DNA of 64,000 nt from Dicaeum eximium. Its lineage: Eukaryota > Chordata > Aves > Passeriformes > Dicaeidae. The notes below the pieces were generated by a model that saw nothing but the letters and a program-made list of their open reading frames with translations, ran no database searches and had not been told where the DNA came from. Each line of letters starts with the position of its first letter. Positions within the stretch are counted from its first letter, which is position 1. The DNA lies in contig VWZP01010941.1 of the NCBI GenBank assembly GCA_013396995.1, positions 147,541-211,540 of the forward strand. Direction: 5' to 3'. The position numbers were made by a program, and so were the translations under genes. Positions 1-12,800 of this stretch are shown here, in pieces.

Positions 1-12
1 CTTTTTTCCTTG

Positions 13-41
<29 letters not shown>
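13..41. repeat. poly-T homopolymer, 29 nt
   Basis: An uninterrupted run of 29 T. It may be the reverse of a retroelement poly-A tail or plain slippage. No recognisable element body is attached to it within the window. Confidence 0.95.
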
Positions 42-43
<2 letters not shown>

Positions 44-167
44 AATACTTTTATCCTGCAATGGAAATTTAGATAGCTAAAATCTTCTGTGTAATCAGTA
101 TTGTGCTTTGTGTGGCTCTTTATTCAGAAATAACCATTTCTACTGATGCTCTTGACCAAGAGTAGCT

Positions 168-710
168 GCCCCTCTACTCAGCCCTGGTGAGGCTCATCTG
201 GAGTGCTGTGTCCAGTCCTGGGCTCCTCAGGACAGGAGGGACAGGGAGCTCCTGGAGCAGCTCCAGTGGAGGGCAACAAAGATGATGAAGGGACTGGAGC
301 ATCTCTCTGATGAGGAAATGCTGAGGGAGCTGGGCCTGTTCAGCCTCGAGAAGAGACAACAGAGAGGGAACCTCATCAATGTCTCAGTCTCTGAAGGGAG
401 GTGTCAGAGGATGGACTGGGCTCTCCTCAGTGGTGCCGAGCAGTGGTACAAGAGGAATCAGGCAGAAACTGATTCCCAGGAAGTTCCACCTTAACATAAG
501 AAGAAACTTCTTGAATATGCAGGTGGTGGAGCACTGGGACAGGCTGTCCAGAGGGGCTGTGGGACCTCCCTCATTGGGGATATCCCAGAACCATCTGGAT
601 GCAATCCTGTGCAATGTGATTTGAGATGACCCTGCTTGAGCAGGGAGGCTGGACCAGATGACCCACTGTGGTCCCTTCCAACCTGATCTGTGCTGTGACT
701 CTGTGACTCT
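168..710 (+). mobile_element. CR1 LINE, 5'-truncated 3' end, inactive
   Basis: This is the tail of a Chicken Repeat 1 non-LTR retrotransposon. Two plus-strand frames carry the C-terminus of the CR1 reverse-transcriptase protein. One has MMKGLEHLSDEEMLRELGLF followed by SLEKR (from 282). The other has SLKGGVRGW, RKFHLNIRRNF, VVEHWDRL and LDAILCN (379-624). The switch between frames near 370-390 shows a frameshift, so the copy is dead. The 3' UTR keeps the conserved CR1 end GGTCCCTTCCAACCTGAT and finishes in two copies of the 8-nt unit TGTGACTC, the usual CR1 3' terminus (691-710). The 5' limit near the words CTCTACTCAGCCCTGG is approximate. The copy is in the sense orientation relative to EIF2B3. 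Confidence 0.93.
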
Positions 711-1330
711 GCTGCAGTCAGATCTTTCTCACACATCGTGCTTCAGCTTCTCTGTCTCCAGTGAAAATGTGGACATGCAGGGTTGTATTCAGTAAATGTA
801 TTCAGCTTCAGTGAGCAAACTGCCACCTTCCTGTTCCTTCCTTGCTTCATGCCTGTGACCAAGCTGTGCATTCCTGCATTAAATGATGCAGTGGCATGAA
901 TTCTCTCCCTGGATGATTAGTTCCTCATACTTGCTTTTGTGAGTAAGGAGGTGTTCCATGGGCTGACTCACTGTGTCTCTTTTGCCCTAATTGCAAGTGC
1001 TTCATCTCTCCTAATATTTAGGAGGCCTTTGCCCAGCTCACCAGGTTTGTGCTGAACTGCCTGAGCTTACAGCTTGCACCTGACACCCGTTCCCTCTTCA
1101 TCAGTTCTTTGCCTAATTCAAGGTGTGCTTTCAGTCCTTTTCTCTACGTTATTCAGCTTCTTTTGAATCCACGTTGGCATTCAGTATGGAAGAGCAGCCA
1201 TGTCTCTGGCACCAAAATGCTACACAATTCCCATGTTTACAGTTCCTTCCTCTTTTCTTTTAATAGATTCAAGATGAGTTGAGTTTTGATTGATGCAGAT
1301 TTATTCCTGATGTGTTTTCATCTTGTCTAT

Positions 1331-1359
1331 ACTATTATTATCATTATTATTTATTATTT
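1331..1359. repeat. ATT-rich imperfect trinucleotide repeat
   Basis: A short imperfect (ATT)n tract with an internal ATC interruption. It is ordinary intronic low complexity. Confidence 0.75.
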
Positions 1360-2063
1360 GTCAAAATTCTCTGTTAAAATTCCATGTGGAATGTTATAGA
1401 ATGTTATAACAATGTTGTAGTGTTGAGGTGCCTTGGTCTTTTCTTTGCAGAGCTTCTGTTCTCGCATTCTTCATTTTGGAAAATATGCTTTCATGCCAGT
1501 ATTGATTTCCTCCAAATATGCATTTATCCTTTTTCTTTTGTAGATGGAATGAGTTTGTTGCTCATATATTACTCCACTTTCTTGCCAAGCTGATGCTGAG
1601 AAATAGTTTAACTATTGTATTGTAATGGTGTGGTTGGTGGCGTTGTCCACAGAGGATTACACAGGATCAGAGCAGCAGAGACGAAGCTCTAAAGTGTTGG
1701 GGACATGAACACGGGGTCTCTTTGGTCTGTTTGGGGACATACGGTTTGAGGTTGCTGGTTAATGGTAGAAAAAGTGTCTGTTCTGTCCTGCTAACTCATG
1801 CCACACATGCATGTGTCCCTTTCAGTAACAACTTCTGCCCAGCAAAGCAGGGGAGATTGTTTCCATATTCATTAGAGTTTAATTCTTTTGTGGAAAAGTT
1901 ACTGTTGCCAAAGGAGCTTGACTGGGTGGAGAACAGTTATGTTACTCAAGCCTTTTGACAGTTCCATCAGCCTTTCTAAATAAAAAAGTGTGTGTATCCT
2001 ATTTCTGTTAAATGTTATTTAGATTTTTTCTGCTTCATCTCATCTTACTCTCCTTTGTCCTAG

Positions 2064-2203
2064 AGGTCATTGTGATTACAAGGAAAGAAATCCAAAAGAT
2101 GCTAAACCTGGACACAAAAATGAAGCTTGATTTTGTGTGCATCAGTGACAACATGGACATGGGTACAGCAGATTCACTGAGGCATATTCACCAGAAAATT
2201 AAG
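2064..2203 (+). CDS. EIF2B3: EIF2B3 internal coding exon A (about residues 50-98)
   Basis: This exon encodes part of the nucleotidyltransferase-like domain of eIF2B-gamma. That subunit pairs with eIF2B-epsilon in the decameric cytosolic exchange factor that reloads eIF2 with GTP. After a split first codon (AG, giving Glu with the previous exon) there are 46 codons, beginning VIVITRKEIQK and ending MGTADSLRHIHQKIK. The block MGTADSLR is a hallmark of vertebrate eIF2B-gamma. A long pyrimidine tract and TAG acceptor (2061-2063) precede it, and a GTATTA donor begins at 2204. The exon ends on a complete codon, which fits the phase-0 start of the next exon at 18103. It appears about two residues shorter than the human segment, judged from memory. 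The acceptor could also be the AG at 2064-2065, but that would lose the Glu codon. The start codon and N-terminal glycine-rich loop lie upstream of the window. Confidence 0.93.
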
Positions 2204-2990
2204 GTATTACTGTCTTTTATTGAACTTAACTGGAAGGGGGTTTTTAAATCTTTTTTTTTGTTGTATTGTAAGGAGTGTCCTGTGTAATGATACTGTGCAT
2301 AACTGAATTTCCTGGTCTTCAAAAGAGCTGAATTTTGTAAAGGTCACCTCACGGGGGAACTCACACAAAGACTCTGAATGACTGGAATTGAGAGCTGGGT
2401 AGGCTGGAGCCTGTTCAAGCTGGGCTGTGGCTGCTTCTTGGTCAGTGTTAGCTTTCCTGGCAAGTACTTAAAAGGTTGTATGTGTTTCTATGATTTTTTG
2501 ATACAATGTGTGATAGTTGTTGCCCACTTGGTGCTTGGGGGAGAAGCTCTGCACAAACGTTCTTTGCTGTCTAAGGCAATGCAGTGATGCTCAAGAAAGT
2601 TTGTGTTCACTGCTGGCCATCATGCATGCCCTATTGGGTCAGTGACTTGTGCTGGGATTCAGTTTTCTGCTTTTCCTCTGCTTTTGTTCACTTGGTCTTA
2701 TAGTAAGCTCTTCAGTAAACAGTGCCCAGATGTGATAAAGGGCTGCTCTTTGAATAAAACTAACAGTTTATAGAATTTTAATTTCCAGCTGCATAATTAA
2801 AACACTCCCATGTAAGGCAGACAGGCTGTTTGGAGCTCTTGCTGTGATCTGGGACAGAATTTTGTTTTTCTTGTTGTCACAGACTTAATCATAGGATTTG
2901 TTCCCTGTCTGTTTAGGCCATCTTAGCCAAATTGCCTATTTAAATAAATGTTGCAACAGAACGTCAGTGAGTGCTTAAGTCCTGAGGTTT

Positions 2991-3014
2991 CTTTTTGAAG
3001 CTCTTTTTGAAGCT
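2991..3014. repeat. 12-bp perfect tandem duplication
   Basis: The unit CTTTTTGAAGCT occurs twice in a row with no mismatch. It is a small local duplication with no visible function. Confidence 0.95.
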
Positions 3015-4954
3015 AATAAAGTGCAGTGTTACAGGCTAGATACTCTCAAGAGAAAGACTTCATCTGAGACAAGGTGAAACTTCAAGGCAAATACAGATGT
3101 CTAGATGTCACAATGAGACAGATCCTGCAAGGGATTAATGCACACACTAGTATTTAGAGGGTGAAGAAATACATAATAAAGAAAATCGAAATTAACAAAA
3201 TCAGTTTAATTGAACTGAATGTTTCTGTCGTGTGGAGAATCATGTTTTGTCATAACTCAGTTTGCCAGTATTTTTTAAAGACATGCACTCAATAAGGAGC
3301 TATCAGCACTGCAGACTGGGACCTTGACCTTGCGGTTCTATTGCCTGATCAGTGACAAGTCCATATGTTGGGGTGTCTGTCTTTTTGGTAATCCAGACAG
3401 GTCTGCTTAGGGGCCCTGGGAGACAACAAGTAGAGCGTCTGTGAGTTAGAAAATTTTGTGTCTTCACAGGCAGCAGTGTTGATCTTCTGTTTATTTTCCA
3501 GAATAAAGGCTTAGAGAAGATGTGAGGTAGTCCTGAAAACCACACAAGTTTTCCTAAGTCAGATGCTATGTATGAATGGCAGCAGCTGCTTCTGCCCTTT
3601 TTATTCCATGTCTGCTTGTCTGGGCACAGAGGACAAAGTGGTCTCTTATTTGAAAGAAGCCTATACTAAGTTCTTGAGCAGATTGCTGCACTGTGTATTT
3701 TGGAGTCATTCCTCTAGTAAATGCATACCACTGGTGCACCTCTTACAGGGTATGCCCTCTCCTGTGTGATAGAGGTGAGAGAACTCCACAGCAGAGGTAG
3801 CTGAAAAGCTGCTGTATGTTGGCTGTGTTTGTGGTGCAGCGGGAGAGTGATCTCGTTGAAGAATGAGTTTCCCTGGTGAAAACAACTGCTGGTTGTGGCC
3901 ATAGTTGGCTGGCAGGCTTTTTGCAGCCCATGCCAAAAGTCTGATGAGAAGTTTAAACTGGTTGCTGAAACTTAGTTGTCACAAATTGAGTTAATTGCCC
4001 GCAGACAGAAGAGCAAGTATGCTCAGCTAAAGGGAGGTAACATGGCTCAATATAGACAGCTTGCTTGTGTGCAGTGCAAGTGACAGGGAGTAAAGCCAAG
4101 ATTATAAATGCACAGTAGGAAATATGTCCAAGGGTAGCAGAACTGCTGATTGCAAATTCTGGGATGTGCATAAAGCACTCTGAAGCATAACATTTCATGA
4201 CTTGCTGCCTTGTCTGGCTTTGACTCAAGGAGTCTCACTGCTGCTTGCTGTGCCTGCAGTTTTGGGCCTTTTTGTTGTATTGCACCTTGGGTAATGAAGC
4301 TTGATACTTTAAAGATTAGATGTCAAGATCAGACTTACAGAACTGCATTCAGAAGTAGCAGGAGAGCACATACATGCCAAACCTGTAAGGGTTAAGGAAG
4401 TGTAGTTTCCATTGTTTTATTTCTTTATGGTGCTGGTGTTTTTGGTGGCAGGTAAGACTGACTTTTCATTCACAGTAACAAGCATCTGACTGCCAATCTT
4501 ACTTTTTGCAAGTCGAGAGCAAAGGAAAGCCATTAAAGTTTTTGTTTGCTGTTTGCCCACATAATAATGTTTTTGACAATTTTGCTTCAAAAGTTGATAC
4601 ACTAGATGCAGGTTCTTCGCTCTATTGGAAGGCTTTCTGTTATTTTTGGCTGTCTCAGCCTACACCTGATTGACAAGGTAGCAGCTTCATTAGGGTTTTC
4701 ATGTTCATTACAAGTCTGAATGTATCCTTTCCTTGGATCCTTCATACAATGCTAAACTTGATTCCTAAAGGCACCTACTTGAAAAGCAGTGAACCCAGAA
4801 AACTTGGTCCTGTGAGTTTCGCTTTGTGTATTCCTAGGCCTGGTGTCAGTCTGGCCTGTTCTTTACCAGTAGTTCTCATAGTAGACTTGTGTAGTGGGTT
4901 GTTTTGTGTGGTTTTATTAAACGTTCAGTTCTGGGGTCTGAATAGCAAACACCA

Positions 4955-5060
4955 TTAATCAGAGAACTGAGGCATAATGAGGTGATTTACCTGGGATCAT
5001 TAAAGAGGTTTGTACCAGTACTGAAAAGTGGGCTTCTGTCTCAAATCTCTTACAGTTTCA
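4955..5060 (-). mobile_element. possible MIR-type SINE fragment, reverse
   Basis: The words AGAACTGAGGCATAATGAGG, then TGATTTACCTGGGATCATTA, follow the order of the MIR reverse complement (GAGGAAACTGAGGC... then the loss-of-CA GACTTGCCCAAGGTCAC region). The match is weak and decayed, so this may be a chance resemblance. Confidence 0.35.
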
Positions 5061-8000
5061 TGCATAAGATAACCTTAGGATATTATATTTTCTGTGTAAT
5101 ATTACATACTCTGTTTCCCTACCTTCAGAAAGCCAGCAGAACAAGACATTAAATACAAGTTGAAGCTGTTTCAAATGAAAACAGTTAAGGAAACTTCATT
5201 AGAGCTGTAGTTCAGTTTCTGAATCTCCAGTGTTGTGGCTTATTCAATGCTAGACTGATTTTAAAAAGGTCCCCAATCTGGAATATGTCAGTCTGAATAT
5301 AAGTAACTGAAAAAACAGTTTTGCATTTAATTATAAAAATAATTTTGTATTTAAAGAATATTTAAAATAATCAATATGAAGCAGAAACAAAGGAATTTTT
5401 TTACCTTTTGAGTTATTGCCTTCCCTTCAGCATGAAAGTGAGGTGGGTCCAGCAAGACTTACAGGACACAAAAAGGGGCACTGCCTTTTGGCTGTTCTAC
5501 TTCATGACTATCAGTGTTTGAAAAACTGTGTCAAGTAGTGGTGTTGCAGTCTCCTGCTTTGATGGAGCCAATCTGCTTTTGTCTTGATCTCTGTTTGCAC
5601 TGGAGAATATTCTTGACCTGTCAGGAAGTGTTTGAAAAATAATGGCAGAGGTATGAAAAAATTCTTTTGGTATAAAAAGTAAATCAAACTTTGCTTTATA
5701 AAATCTCATTTTTCACAACCAGATTTTTTTCCTGGCACTTTCTGATTCTCCTCTCTTAGATATCTTCCATCAATCAGTTAGGCTGTTACAGGTTGCTGTT
5801 TCACCCATTACAGGCATGAGAGGCATGTTGCCTTTGCACGCTTTTCTAGCAGCCTGGAGAATCTGTTGGAGGAAGAAATAATTTGCTTTCTTAAGAATCA
5901 GGTCCTCTAAAAACTAAACTTTCCTTAGGGACGAAAGAGCAAACAATTTGAATGTAAGGAAGGCTTAATCTAGCCCTGGGCATGAACAACTAAATACCTC
6001 ATCCATAGATGGTAAGAAAACGTTAATCTTGCTCTGGATTTGTACTCAAATTTCCTCATATATACTGCTTCAAGATTAAGGGGTTTTTAAATATGATCAG
6101 TGTTTGGCTTTTTTAGTAAAACAGTAAGGCTAACACAGGAGGTGTTAAGGTCTAATTTAGTAACTTCCATGACCTTGTTTTTATTTATTTTTATTTAGCA
6201 TCCTAAACTTGCTAATTGCTTGGAGCAGTGTGGAAGGGGTTCTATTTAAGAGATATGGCTTTTCTTTAAAATCACATATAATTGCTTTCTCCTTGATAAC
6301 TATTACTAGTCCTTGTTTGTGGTTTTCATTGGTAAGCAGCACTGGCTGGAGCATTCAGATGAGTTGAATCTGAGTAATAGGGAAATCAGTAAAAGTCTTG
6401 GCTGTTTCAGTGGTGATATGTGATACACTTTCTAGCAAGAGACTCAGTGCTGTCTGCTGCAGGCTGTGGTAGCAGATGATGCAGTTTTGTTTTGTAGGCA
6501 GTTTGTCTTTCAGTGGTAATTTTTTGTTGTTGTTATTATGGGGTGTACCCTTTTTAAAAGTGAACTTATTTTGATGCTCCTTGTAATTTTATGAAATGAA
6601 ATCCCCTGGCTCACTTAGGGAGGCTTTTCCTCTGTAGCTAGTATTAGTGGACATCCTTTTTTCAAGTCATATTTAAAGTCTTCTGGTACATCCAGTGTGA
6701 TTTTTTGCAGTCTAGAAATAGGTCTTCATTTATTTGACTTCTGCTGCCATTGAAGGCCTTCTCTTGCAGTTCAGTAGACCTCCTTTGGCTGATTCACAGG
6801 ACCAGTATGAAAAATGTGTGCCATGACCTGCCATGTTATAGCACAATTACAGCACGTAGAGTTTGGCTGGTAACACAAAACTTGCAATTCTGGGGAATAG
6901 TAACAAGAAATTTGTTGTTGGAGCTAGAAGCCAGAGAGTAAATTGCAATGTCTCAGAATGTACTAGTTGAAATGGTGTGAGGATAAGCAGCCACTCTGAT
7001 GGAGAAAGGAAAGGTTAGTGCAAAAGTAGAATGCATCAGGTAAAGTATTCTTTATGGTAGAGATGAGAAATTAATTGTATTGCTTAAGGCAGTGAGAAGG
7101 GGTTGTTTGCCAGGAATACTGAGCAGGTGTGGAACTCAAATGTATCAAATGTGGGACAAACACTAGAAAAGGAGATAAGATATTCAGAGTGGAGTATAAA
7201 TGGATTTGAATTTGCTGTGAGAAAACGTAGGCTGAAAATTACAGAAAGGTTTTAATCAGAGAGGAATAGCATTGTGAGACAGTTTTCCAGAAGTAAACAA
7301 GATAAGAATCCCCTAATCTCCTCCTAGAATGAGAATCTGTTTTCTTGTTGTGTTTTTGTTTGCTTTTAAATAAACTAAGTAAATCAATAGCTGGAATTAC
7401 AGGAGGCAAAACTCTTGACTCAGGAAGCGCCTTTGAGGACTGTTCCTGTGACCTTTTGCTTGTGCCATTCATCAGGCTGCTAAAGCTCTTTTTGCAGATT
7501 GTAGATCACTGTTGATGAGAAAAATAAATGGCAAGGGGTGTCACTGTCGTTTACAAATGAGTTCCTCTGAAATTTAGGCATCTCTAATATTTGACCATTT
7601 TGTTTCCTGTGCCAAATTTTACCAGACCCATGCAGCTGCTGTCTGGCACCCCTCCCAGGCTGGGGCTCTCCAAGCAGCAGGTTGAAAAACCTGGTTAACT
7701 CATGAATCTGTGTTTTGGGTGTATTGGGTGTGCCTGGATCAAACATTTGTCTTCACTGAGTCTGTATTATTTTCATCTTCTATTAAGCATTTCTCTCCCT
7801 TGTGTCACTCAACTATACTCCAGACAGTGATTTAAATGTGGCGTTCCAGCAGAGTAACAGCAATGGAACAATTTCATATTTTCCTCCCTTGATGAGCCCT
7901 TAGCTGTGTTAATGGAAGCCCTGAATAATATGGTGTGAATTAATCAGCTTGTCTTCTGCTGCTATCACTGGTGAGTGCTTGTGAGAGAAATGTTTCATCT

Positions 8001-11000
8001 CAGGTGGTCCACCTGGTTTTCTGTTTCAAAAAGTAAGATTACAAAGTAATACAGCTCTTTAAAAGCAAAGCAAAACAAACCCTAAAAAGCTACCAAAAAT
8101 AAGAAGAAAAACCAACTTCCTTTGAGCAAACAAACAAAGATTGAAGCTCCAGATTCTCTTGGTATGTGCATCTTTGGGCTCGGTGTTGTGGAAAGTGTGA
8201 TGTCACGGTGGTGGTCTGTGTGCTGCTGAGGGTCACTGATCCGTGGAGTCTTGGCCAGCGTGGCGAAGCGCTCCGCTTCCTCTGCTGAAAAATCTCCTTT
8301 CCAAACACATGATGTAAGTAAGCTTGCTGGAACGGCTGGAAGATGGAATCTGAATCCTTTTGGTACGACTGAGCAGAGTTTGGTGAGCATGGAAAGAAAA
8401 ACTTAGGTTCCCATAATGTAGAGTTATGTATTTTTTTTTGTGCTGTCGGTGGAAATAAACCCAAATTAAATTCATTTGTAAGAGACAAGGTCTCTCTCTA
8501 TGTAATAGCAAGACTGAACTAAATATTCTATTGATCTGTTTTGAAGCAGTAAAAAGAATTTCATCATTTTCTTCCAGCTCAGCTGACAGCAAACATTGTT
8601 TACTTAAGTGTTTAAAATGCAAATAAAAATGCTGTCTTGGTGGTTTTTCTGTTTCTGCCTTTGACAATGTTGTTAGTAGGGAAAGCAGATGTATGAGATG
8701 GCAGCTCACAGCATATGTAGTATCTTTTTTCTCTCTCTCCCTCTTACTGAAAGCTGCCACCACTGAAGGCACTAGCCAACATTTATTACAGTTTGCATGC
8801 CCAAGTCCTGTTGCCAAAGCACAGCTGATTGTCTTTGTAGAAAGCAGCTACATGGGCAGGTGCTCAGGCTGTGTGGCTGTGAGGGACAATACACCACTGC
8901 CTGACTCTGTGCTTGCAGAATGTGTTCAGGACTTTTGGCTGATCATTATTTTTTCTGGCAGGGTAAGAGAGAATTCAGCAATTGTTGGGGGTTTTTGTTT
9001 GTTTGTTGTTTTATTTTACTTTTTTAAATGTTACTCAGCTTTAGAAAACTCTAGCTAATTAAATTATTTTGCTACCCTGGTTTGCTATGGATAATGGCTT
9101 AAGCACCAGAAGTTTGAATAAGGCAATTAGCTGTGAAGGTTGGATCAAGAATGATTATTCGGGCATTTGCTATTCTGCCCATTGTCAGCTAAAGAGGATG
9201 CCTTCCATTATACAGGCAGCAAAACCGTAGGTGTTTTGCAGGAAGAGTCACTGACAGACCTGAGGTGCCTGTCAGTTTTAATTGTTGCATTTCCCACTGC
9301 ATGTCCTTATCCTTTTCATGCTCCTGGGAACTCCAGGCCTGTGCTCATTATGTTAACCAGTACCTCTTGTTGCCATGTAGAAATTAATGGTCATTGCTTT
9401 TCCTGTATTACAGTGTGTGTTTTCATTTAGGCCCTCTGTGGTTTCTGATGAATTACACAAATTCAGCCTATTCTACTTGCAGACACAGCAAGCTCTTTGC
9501 ACATGCATATAGCTGAAGTAATTTATTTAAAAGTATCCTGGTAAAAATATTTTCCTGGTTTTGTCACCCACTACTAGTTTTATTTTTCAGGAGTAAATAG
9601 TAGTGTTCATTTTGGTAAATCCTCTTTCATTTTCCCTATTTAAAAAATATATAGCTGCCCTATGTAAATAGCTTACTGGGCTTTAAGGATGAACTGCGAC
9701 AGCTGTGATGCCCACAATTGCCATGAAAAGCCCAAACATTCTGTGAGGGAAGGTCTGTTAAGATCCAAACATGGGGAAAATACACAATTAGAAATCCCAC
9801 TGGCTAGAAACAAAGCAGAAAAGGCTGCAGGCAGCAAGGAAGGAATGTTCTTCCAGAAAAATGTCCAAAAAAGGTATCATTGCAGGTGATATTCTTCCCC
9901 TGGAAGAGAAAATGGAATTGTTCAGATCAGACACAACTGATCTAACTGTGTTGCAGCCTAAGTACCTAGTTCCAGTTTTTGGGGAATGTGGGAGAAAGGA
10001 GATGCCAAACATCAGCCCATGGACTTACTGTGCTGGAGAGGGTTTTCCCCTGTGTCTGGTTCTGCAGTGTGGTACAGTCGTGTAAAAATGACGATAGGAA
10101 TGTGGTGCTGTGAACAGCACAGGCTATCCCAGAGGCTGCCACTCTTCTCAGCACTGGTTTACTGTCACTGTTTAATTTGGTGAAAGCCATGGTGAAGATT
10201 AGTGGACTTTAGGATGCCTGGAATTTAATTTAGCATTTTTGTCCTGCTGTGTTAACTAGGAAACCCAAACAGGTTATCTCATTTTTCCTCAGTTCTGTAC
10301 TAAAAATGGAAGAGCAAATGTGCATTCAGATTTTCATGAAGCAAATTTAGATATTCTTCTGTAGTAGAAATTCAATCAGCTTCTTTGGGAAGATGGTGAA
10401 AATTCTGGATGTAGACTAATAGTGCTGGAAAAAGCAGTGGAGGTCTTGAAGTTTTTATAACATTTTTGTTACAACAGCAGTTGCTGCAGACCAAACACCA
10501 TCAGAAAAATTTAAGAGGTGCTAGAGGAGAAAAAGATAGTGTGTGGAAGATAGTTCAGGAATCTACAGTTTATAACAGTGCTTTTATTTACCACAGCATG
10601 AAAAGTGTTTAGAGGAGAAGAGCCCCAACATTTGAACAAGACTGACGGTTTCAGGCAGGTGGTTGCCACCCCTGTGCAGACTGGTGCGCAGCAGCAGTTC
10701 CACTGAGCTGTCTCAGGGAGCCTCTGCTTTGCAGAGTACATCTGAATTTGGGTTTGCTTTTGAAGTAGTGTTGAAACTGGGTGTTGTGTAATGACTTGTT
10801 TTGACCTTGGAAAAAGTTTTTTTAATTTAAGATCGTGCTGATACTAGCTGCAGGATGGCAGAATGATTCCTGAGGACACACGCTTGTATGTTTTGGTTTT
10901 TATTTAGTGTCTAGTTTGAGACCACAAGGAACCATTATGATCCTCTATTTGTACCCACTAGTTGGGGTTTTTAGCCCCAAAACTTAGGGGAGACTTAGTG

Positions 11001-12785
11001 GAAGTGTTTCTGAAATATAGCAAGACTTCCTTCATCTACTAGAATGTATGAATTGTCTATTACATGCTTTGATATTTTATTCCAGGTTATACTTATTCTC
11101 CCTCTCAAACCACTTTGCATTTTATTCCTATGTTGATCACTGGTTCCTAGCCCCTGAATCTGATCATTCCTGCTTTTTGTTGTGCTGCTGAGAGATCTGC
11201 AGTTGAGCTGGTTGCTGGCTGTGGGCAAAGGCCTTCTTTCCCTTCAATAAGTTGAGCTGGTTGAGCTCCATTAGGACTACTTTTTATTATTATTGTGTGT
11301 ATGACTGCAGCACCTGACTGCCTAAGGCTCTGCTTACATTAAGTGTTAAGCCTGGGCTTGAGCTCTGGGCTTTGGCAGCAATTCCTGCTGTGCTGCTGCT
11401 GTTGAGGTTGGAGCCTGACTGCTGCATTCTCCTTTCTGTTCACAGGAGGCAGAGTCCAAGATCAGCTGCACAGCAGGTCTGGCAGTGCTGCCGTCCAGGT
11501 AGTCCTGGAAACCTGCCTTCCAGGAATAGGAGTGATGAGGAGAGTGCCATTTGTTTCTGGAGTTCTGCCTGTGGAGAAGGGATCTGTCCATGCACTGCAT
11601 TGAGCCAGGAGAGAATTTACCTTGCCAGGCTTACCATCCATGAACTGGCAAACGCAGGGTCTGGGTTCTGGGGCGTTCCCCTGAGCCTTTGCAGGCACGG
11701 TGCACACTTTTGGATGCCTTTAGATGGGAAAAGCAGTTTCCTCTGAGGCATACTCAGGACTGGGACATAAACCCAGGAGATGAGCCTGATCTCAGACAAA
11801 TGAGAGAGCCTGCCAAGATAGGATCAGCTGTGTCAGTCCAGTGCCCCAGCTGATAGCATTGCAATTGTGAGTGTTCTGCAAGTGTAAGAGTAGCAGATTT
11901 CTTTTACTAAAAAAATCAAAACCAAAACCCCCCCGACAAGCCAGCAGAAGCTAAAGCCACACCCTTTAGAAGATAGAAATAGATACAAGGACTATCATCC
12001 TGTATTGAAGTGAGGTAGATTTGCGAAGTGCATGACAAGTGGATAGGATAGGCTGTTAAAAGGACAGTAAACAGCTTGTGCTTCATGTGATAGAAAACAG
12101 AACCAGTGAAGAAGGGTGATGAGGGTAGAGGAATAAGCTGGGAAAATTACTTTTGGAGTACTGTATAAGTAGAACAAGATTGGTTTAGTTGAAACCAGAG
12201 GAAAAGGTGGATTGCAAAGCTTGTGTTCCAGACCGGAACAGTTTTGCAGTTCAATAAGCGTCATAATATCAATGTCTTGCTTTGAAAACATCCTTAATCA
12301 GTTTATGAACTTCTGTTCATCTCTAAACTTCTGGGTTTGGTTGGTGAAAACTGTAAATTACCCTTTTCTACCCCACGTGTCAGTTTGAGCATAGGTAACA
12401 AGACTTCCTTCTGGGAGGAGACAGGATGCCTTCTAGGCTTGAATATCTTTCCTGTTCCTAGCTTATATGTATGTAAATTCAAAAATATTGATTTTGGATG
12501 GTAGCTCGTGAGATGCAAAGATAACCTGAAATGGTGTTTTCATTGTATGATCCCATCAGATACAAAACATAGGATGAGCCATATGATGGGACTGGGGTTA
12601 AGTCTCCTCCCCAGCTTCTGGCATCTTTCTTGCAGCTTTCTTTGAGAAGATAAACAGTGATGCTGACAGGTTACGTGTGTGAAGGCATTCACATTGCCTT
12701 AGGAAATCCTCACCTGATGAATTCAGGGCCATCCAGGAAATTAGAAGAGACTCCCTTGGCTCCCATGTTAGATTTTTCTGTTTTC

Positions 12786-12800
12786 TTTTTTTTTTTTTTT
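12786..12800. repeat. poly-T run, 15 nt
   Basis: A plain T homopolymer in intron sequence. No attached element is recognised. Confidence 0.9.

Larger units (their letters stand above)
1..2063 (+). other. EIF2B3: 3' part of an upstream EIF2B3 intron
   Basis: This is non-coding sequence before exon A. It holds a 29-T homopolymer, a 5'-truncated CR1 copy in the same orientation as the gene, and an ATT-rich low-complexity stretch. I found no EIF2B3 coding match here, so the preceding exon, which should carry the GGGSRM-type loop, lies to the left of the window. From about 760 to 2030 I see only unremarkable AT-rich intron. Confidence 0.8.

Noticed and set aside
8233..8817. 194-aa open frame on the minus strand, the longest in the window
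   Set aside because: Its product is Ser/Lys/His-rich with no motif I recognise, no gene context, and AT-driven codon use outside the CpG patch. It is probably a chance frame; the CpG patch is reported separately.
11372..11746. 124-aa open frame in a GC-richer stretch
   Set aside because: No recognisable domain, no coding partner exon, and open frames also occur on the opposite strand.
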